Source of the DNA: an uncultured Opitutia bacterium
GTDB taxonomy: Bacteria > Verrucomicrobiota > Verrucomicrobiia > Opitutales > UBA953
NCBI GenBank assembly: GCA_903840355.1
Contig: CAIMFJ010000004.1
Span: 124,001-188,000 of the forward strand
DNA: 64,000 nucleotides
Reading direction: 5' to 3'
The notes below the pieces were generated by a model. It did no database searches and had not been told where the DNA came from. It saw only the letters and a program-made list of their open reading frames with translations. Below, piece after piece: positions 60,663 to 64,000 of the stretch. Position 1 is the first letter of the stretch; each line of letters begins with the position of its first letter. Made by a program: the position numbers and the translations under genes.

Positions 60663-61637
60663 ATGAATACCCCTCTCGATTCCGCGCGACGCTTATTACA
60701 AGCCGAAGCGGCGGCGCTCACGGAACTTTCTCAACGACTTGACGAGAAGTTTTCGGCCGCGGTCGACTTGCTCGCACAACATCACGGCAAAGTCGTTTTG
60801 TGCGGCGTGGGGAAATCGGGTCTCATCGCCCAGAAAATCGCAGCTACGCTTTGCAGTACGGGTACGCCAGCAATTTTCTTACACGCAGGTGACGCCGTGC
60901 ATGGCGACTTGGGTATTCTCCAGGCGAAAGACCCCGTGATTATGGTCAGCCGTTCGGGATCCACGGCCGAGTTAGTACGATTGATTCCCGTCTTACGTTC
61001 TTTTCAGGCTCCGTTAATCGCCATTGTCGGCAACACGCAGTCCACCCTCGCGATGCAGTCCGATGTGGTTTTGGATATCGGCACGCGACCCGAAGCCGAT
61101 CCGTTGGCGTTGGTGCCTACGACCAGCACGTTGCTCACGCTCGCCCTCGGCGATGCCTTGGCGGCGGCCTTGATGACGAAGCGTGGTTTTCAAGCCACCG
61201 ACTTTGCGCGTTATCACCCTGCGGGACAATTAGGGCGTAATCTTTTGCTTACGGTGGGCGAAGTGATGCAGCCCCTCGCTCGTTGTGCCTGCGTGGCTCC
61301 CCAAGATCTTTTACGCTCGACCGTGATTGCGATGACGCAACACCCCCATGGGGCCGCGTGTGTGCTTTCGCCTCAAGGTGATTTGGTCGGTTTAATTACG
61401 GATGGCGATTTGCGCCGGGCCTTGAGTCGCGGGGTTGATATCAACACTGCTAAAGCCGAAGATATTATGACCAAGCAGCCTTCTCGTGCCTGCAAGACGA
61501 TGAATCTAGGTGAAGCCGCCCGCGTGATGGAAGATCGGCCCTCGCAAATTTCCGTACTGCCGGTCGTCGAAGAAAACTCTGCTAAGTGCTTAGGTCTATT
61601 ACGCATTCACGATATCTATCAGGCAGGCTTGGTCTAA
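60663..61637 (+). CDS. kdsD: D-arabinose 5-phosphate isomerase
   Basis: This 324-residue enzyme converts ribulose 5-phosphate to arabinose 5-phosphate, the Kdo precursor. It has an N-terminal SIS domain (VLCGVGKSGLIAQKIAATLCSTGTPAIFLHAGDAVHGDLG, VSRSGSTAELV) and two CBS domains (about residues 205-325, e.g. LVGLITDGDLRRAL and VLPVVEENSAKCLGLLRIHDI). It lies 9 bases after kdsB, which pairs the first and last dedicated steps of Kdo activation in one transcript. Confidence 0.94.
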   Translation: MNTPLDSARRLLQAEAAALTELSQRLDEKFSAAVDLLAQHHGKVVLCGVGKSGLIAQKIAATLCSTGTPAIFLHAGDAVHGDLGILQAKDPVIMVSRSGSTAELVRLIPVLRSFQAPLIAIVGNTQSTLAMQSDVVLDIGTRPEADPLALVPTTSTLLTLALGDALAAALMTKRGFQATDFARYHPAGQLGRNLLLTVGEVMQPLARCACVAPQDLLRSTVIAMTQHPHGAACVLSPQGDLVGLITDGDLRRALSRGVDINTAKAEDIMTKQPSRACKTMNLGEAARVMEDRPSQISVLPVVEENSAKCLGLLRIHDIYQAGLV

Positions 61638-61649
61638 TTTAGACCCTCC

Positions 61650-63296
61650 GTGAGTAGTCTCTCCCAAAACTCTCCGAGCGGAAACTCGGACTCCACTTCG
61701 CGTGAATCCGCGGTGGTGGCCTTGGCGTCCTTGCTTTTAATCGCGGTGCCGTGGTCGTGGGGGGGGGTCGTCTTTTGGACGGTAGCTGCCGCGTTCGGGG
61801 TTTCGCTCGTAGCGTTCCTCGCTGCCACCGCCAGTTATCGGGTGCAACAAGGAGCTTTGATGGTTTGGGCTGGGTGCTTGGTGGCGGCCTTGATTGCTGT
61901 CCCCCGCGAACAAATGTTTACCCGCGCGGGCTTAGATTACTTTGCGTTTCCGTTGGCGGCCTTCGTTGCCCAGTGGGTTCCGTTTATTTTATTAAAGAAT
62001 GATTTGTTGGCCCGCCCCGCCCGCCAAGTTTGGGGCGATTTGGTCAAGCAGGTTCCCTTTTGGGCCGGTTTGGCGTTGTTTACTTATTTCACCCTCCAAG
62101 CCCTCAACCCTTGGGGTACGGTGGTCGAGCGGGATTTATTTTGGAAAATTTTCTTAGAGAAGCCCGTTGCCTGGTTGCCCTCCGGTTTAGCGGCCCCGCT
62201 TTTATCAGATGAAGATCCCGGCGGGATGAATGCTTGGCGGGTTATGCTCATACTCGGTGGACCGTGGTTACTACTCTGTGCTTTACGCGTTACCGTGACG
62301 CGACGCCGGACTTACGTTTTCTTAGGTTGGGTCGCACTGGCTTCGGCGAGTTGTATCGCGGTCTTTTGCCTGCTGAATCAACCCGCGAGCGGCGAGGTGT
62401 TGGGTTTCAAAATCCCGGTGGATATTCGGGTCTTCGGGGTGTTCATGAATCGCAACCACGGTGGCGTTTACCTTTATTTAAATGCCGCTATCGCCTTGAG
62501 CTTAACGTTTTGGCATTTGCGCCGCGCTGGTGGGAGTTCGGTCAAGGGTGGACCGTATTTGTTGGCGGGCTTTATCTTCTTACTGCTTTCGGTTTTTGCG
62601 CTTTTCTCCAATAGTGTTGGGTCTCTTTTAGTCGTAGGTTTACTTTTATTCCTGACGATTCCAGTCGCGGTGATTCGTGGTATGTTGTTTGCGAACGAGC
62701 GTACGCGTCGCCATGTGTTCATGACGTTAGCGGCTTTATTAGTGGCGGCAGTGCTGATTGGCTTCATAGCCGATTTCCAAGGCGTAGAGAAAAAAGTCGC
62801 CACCAAGGTGACGAATTTCAAAGCCTTAGGGCTCGATGATCGTGCTCCCTTACGTGCGGCTACTTGGGAAATGGCCACCGCGGGTGGCACCTCCGGTAAA
62901 GTTTGGACCGGCTGGGGTGCGGGTTCTTATCGCTGGGTCTCCCCGGTCTTTCAAGCGCGTCAGCCTGCACTTCAAGATGCCCATGGCCATCTCCAGATTC
63001 GCGCGGTCTATGCCCATTGTGATTGGTTACAGATGCTTGCAGAATGGGGTGTGATCGGCGTCTTGCCGGTCTTAGTCGGGCTTGGATGGTTAGCGACCTT
63101 GTTGGTGCGAGCGTTCCGTCCGGGCACCCCCGAAACGATTCCACTAGCCTGCGTGCTAGTATTCTTCGGGCTGCATGCAGCGTTTGATCTACTCTGCTGG
63201 TTTACGCCCTTACTCTTTACGCTCGCGGTGATTATCGCGGCTTTAGGCTGCTTCATTGAGAAATCTTCGTCGGCCCAACGTGGTCGTACGGTTTGA
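61650..63296 (+). CDS. O-antigen ligase/polymerase-like membrane protein (Wzy_C family)
   Basis: The 548-residue polytopic protein starts at a GTG and has about ten to twelve hydrophobic segments. The family marks are GVFMNRNHGGVYLYLNAAIAL in the middle and a large periplasmic loop near residues 400-450 with GWGAGSYRW, then HCDWLQMLAEWGVIGVLP, which corresponds to the usual H-D-xLQ-xLAExGxxG motif. Such proteins transfer or polymerise O-antigen/exopolysaccharide repeats. It is placed at the end of the fucose/Kdo block, in keeping with LPS. The exact role is unknown. Confidence 0.8.
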   Translation: MSSLSQNSPSGNSDSTSRESAVVALASLLLIAVPWSWGGVVFWTVAAAFGVSLVAFLAATASYRVQQGALMVWAGCLVAALIAVPREQMFTRAGLDYFAFPLAAFVAQWVPFILLKNDLLARPARQVWGDLVKQVPFWAGLALFTYFTLQALNPWGTVVERDLFWKIFLEKPVAWLPSGLAAPLLSDEDPGGMNAWRVMLILGGPWLLLCALRVTVTRRRTYVFLGWVALASASCIAVFCLLNQPASGEVLGFKIPVDIRVFGVFMNRNHGGVYLYLNAAIALSLTFWHLRRAGGSSVKGGPYLLAGFIFLLLSVFALFSNSVGSLLVVGLLLFLTIPVAVIRGMLFANERTRRHVFMTLAALLVAAVLIGFIADFQGVEKKVATKVTNFKALGLDDRAPLRAATWEMATAGGTSGKVWTGWGAGSYRWVSPVFQARQPALQDAHGHLQIRAVYAHCDWLQMLAEWGVIGVLPVLVGLGWLATLLVRAFRPGTPETIPLACVLVFFGLHAAFDLLCWFTPLLFTLAVIIAALGCFIEKSSSAQRGRTV

Positions 63297-63303
63297 TGTT
63301 TCT

Positions 63304-64000
63304 ATGAGTGAATCCGCTACTCCTCTAAAACCCACGCAACCGCGTCTGCTATCGGTAGATGCTTATCGCGGTTTGGTGATGTTCCTGATGCTGGCCGAGG
63401 TCTTGTCGTTTGGGAAAATCTCCAAGGCTCTTCCGGACAGCGATTTTTGGGCCTTCCTCGCCCGTCAACAATCTCACGTGCCTTGGGCGGGGTGTTCGTT
63501 GCACGATTTAATTCAACCGTCCTTTTCTTTTCTCGTCGGGGTGGCGTTGGTTTTCTCGCTATCCGCCCGTCAAGCGGCGGGCGTACTTCCTAGTACTCTG
63601 CGGTGGCAAGCTTTACGGCGCGCTTTAATTTTGGTCTTACTCGGGATTTTTGTTCGTTCGATTAACCAACCGATGACCAATTTTTGGTTCACGGACACGT
63701 TGGCACAAATTGGTTTAGGCTACTTCTTTCTACACTTAGTGGCAGAACGTTCGGGGCGAGTCCAGTGGACGATTTTCGGCGGCTTACTCGTAGTTTATTG
63801 GTTGTTCTTTGCACTCTGGCCTTTGCCCGCCGCTGATTTTAATTATGCAGTCGTGGGGGTGTCGCCTAATTGGGAGTCAAACTTCACCGGCTTTGCTGCG
63901 CATTGGAATAAGAACACCAATCCTGCATATGCGTTTGATGTTTGGTTCTTAAACTTATTCCCCCGGGCAGAAGTTTTTGTTCGTGAGCCGGGTGGCTACA
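63304..64000 (+). CDS. HGSNAT/DUF5009-type membrane acyltransferase (N-terminal 232 residues, cut by window edge)
   Basis: The frame opens at an ATG 7 bases after the previous gene and runs off the window. LLSVDAYRGLVMFLMLAEVLSF is the signature start of the heparan-alpha-glucosaminide N-acetyltransferase-like/DUF5009 family (R.lSlD..RG). HVPWAGCSLHDLIQPSFSFLVGVALVFSL is the second conserved block, with the W.G..L.DliqP.F.F..G pattern. At least five membrane helices are visible. Relatives acetylate glycans at the outer face; the target here is not known. Confidence 0.82.
   Translation, partial: MSESATPLKPTQPRLLSVDAYRGLVMFLMLAEVLSFGKISKALPDSDFWAFLARQQSHVPWAGCSLHDLIQPSFSFLVGVALVFSLSARQAAGVLPSTLRWQALRRALILVLLGIFVRSINQPMTNFWFTDTLAQIGLGYFFLHLVAERSGRVQWTIFGGLLVVYWLFFALWPLPAADFNYAVVGVSPNWESNFTGFAAHWNKNTNPAYAFDVWFLNLFPRAEVFVREPGGY

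Overview
The window is a densely packed chromosomal segment of a Gram-negative bacterium. I infer a Verrucomicrobiota lineage, probably Opitutales-like. The reasons are lipid A/LPS genes (KdsB, KdsD, an O-antigen-ligase-like protein), two very large autotransporters rich in PATR-type repeats, a pair of membrane-anchored PA14-like proteins, an endo-beta-1,3-glucanase, fucose-degrading enzymes, and starts that mostly lack a Shine-Dalgarno sequence. The phylum is inference; no rRNA gene is present to settle it.

Layout. 1-4055: the N-terminal part of a secreted GH81 glucanase (minus strand), then repair and RNA/cofactor housekeeping genes (mutM, rsmD, rsmE, pdxH). 4169-10758: a complete F1Fo ATP synthase operon in the order atpB-E-F-H-A-G-D-C, with a strong hairpin after atpE and an unusually short delta subunit. 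10824-14909: a five-gene sugar-acid cluster (TIM-barrel isomerase, FucU-like mutarotase, aldo/keto reductase, zinc dehydrogenase, fuconolactonase-like amidohydrolase) that fits non-phosphorylative L-fucose breakdown. 14906-17639: tandem PA14-like proteins. 17726-23342: putA-tdh-kbl, a proline and threonine catabolic operon. 23383-28018: small and housekeeping genes, including slyX-like, a cupin, a ROK kinase, an M50 peptidase, a RodZ-like gene split by a candidate -1 frameshift site, and an HNH nuclease. Two tRNA-Gly genes follow.

28287-37676 holds a DUF421 protein, an M24 peptidase, pabB-pabC, a CBS-domain membrane protein, lgt, a DegT aminotransferase, a glutaredoxin-like protein, an orphan OmpR-type regulator and a 58-residue membrane protein. 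37814-55184 is filled by two tandem giant autotransporters (3061 and 2719 residues), ended by a clear rho-independent terminator. Both passengers contain an amplified module of about 60 residues. Next come tRNA-Glu and a Gfo/Idh/MocA oxidoreductase. 56795-64000 is a surface-polysaccharide block: a GbsR/MarR-like regulator, a cytidylyltransferase, gmd, fcl, kdsB, kdsD, an O-antigen-ligase-like protein and the start of a HGSNAT/DUF5009-type membrane acyltransferase.

Taken together, the cell appears to degrade algal-type glucan and fucose, to make GDP-fucose and Kdo for its own envelope, and to invest heavily in surface-displayed beta-helical proteins. I see no CRISPR array, prophage, insertion sequence or recognisable defence system. 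No stretch over 300 bases lacks a gene. The most unusual items are the RodZ frameshift candidate, the autotransporter repeat modules, the short AtpH and the hairpin between atpE and atpF.
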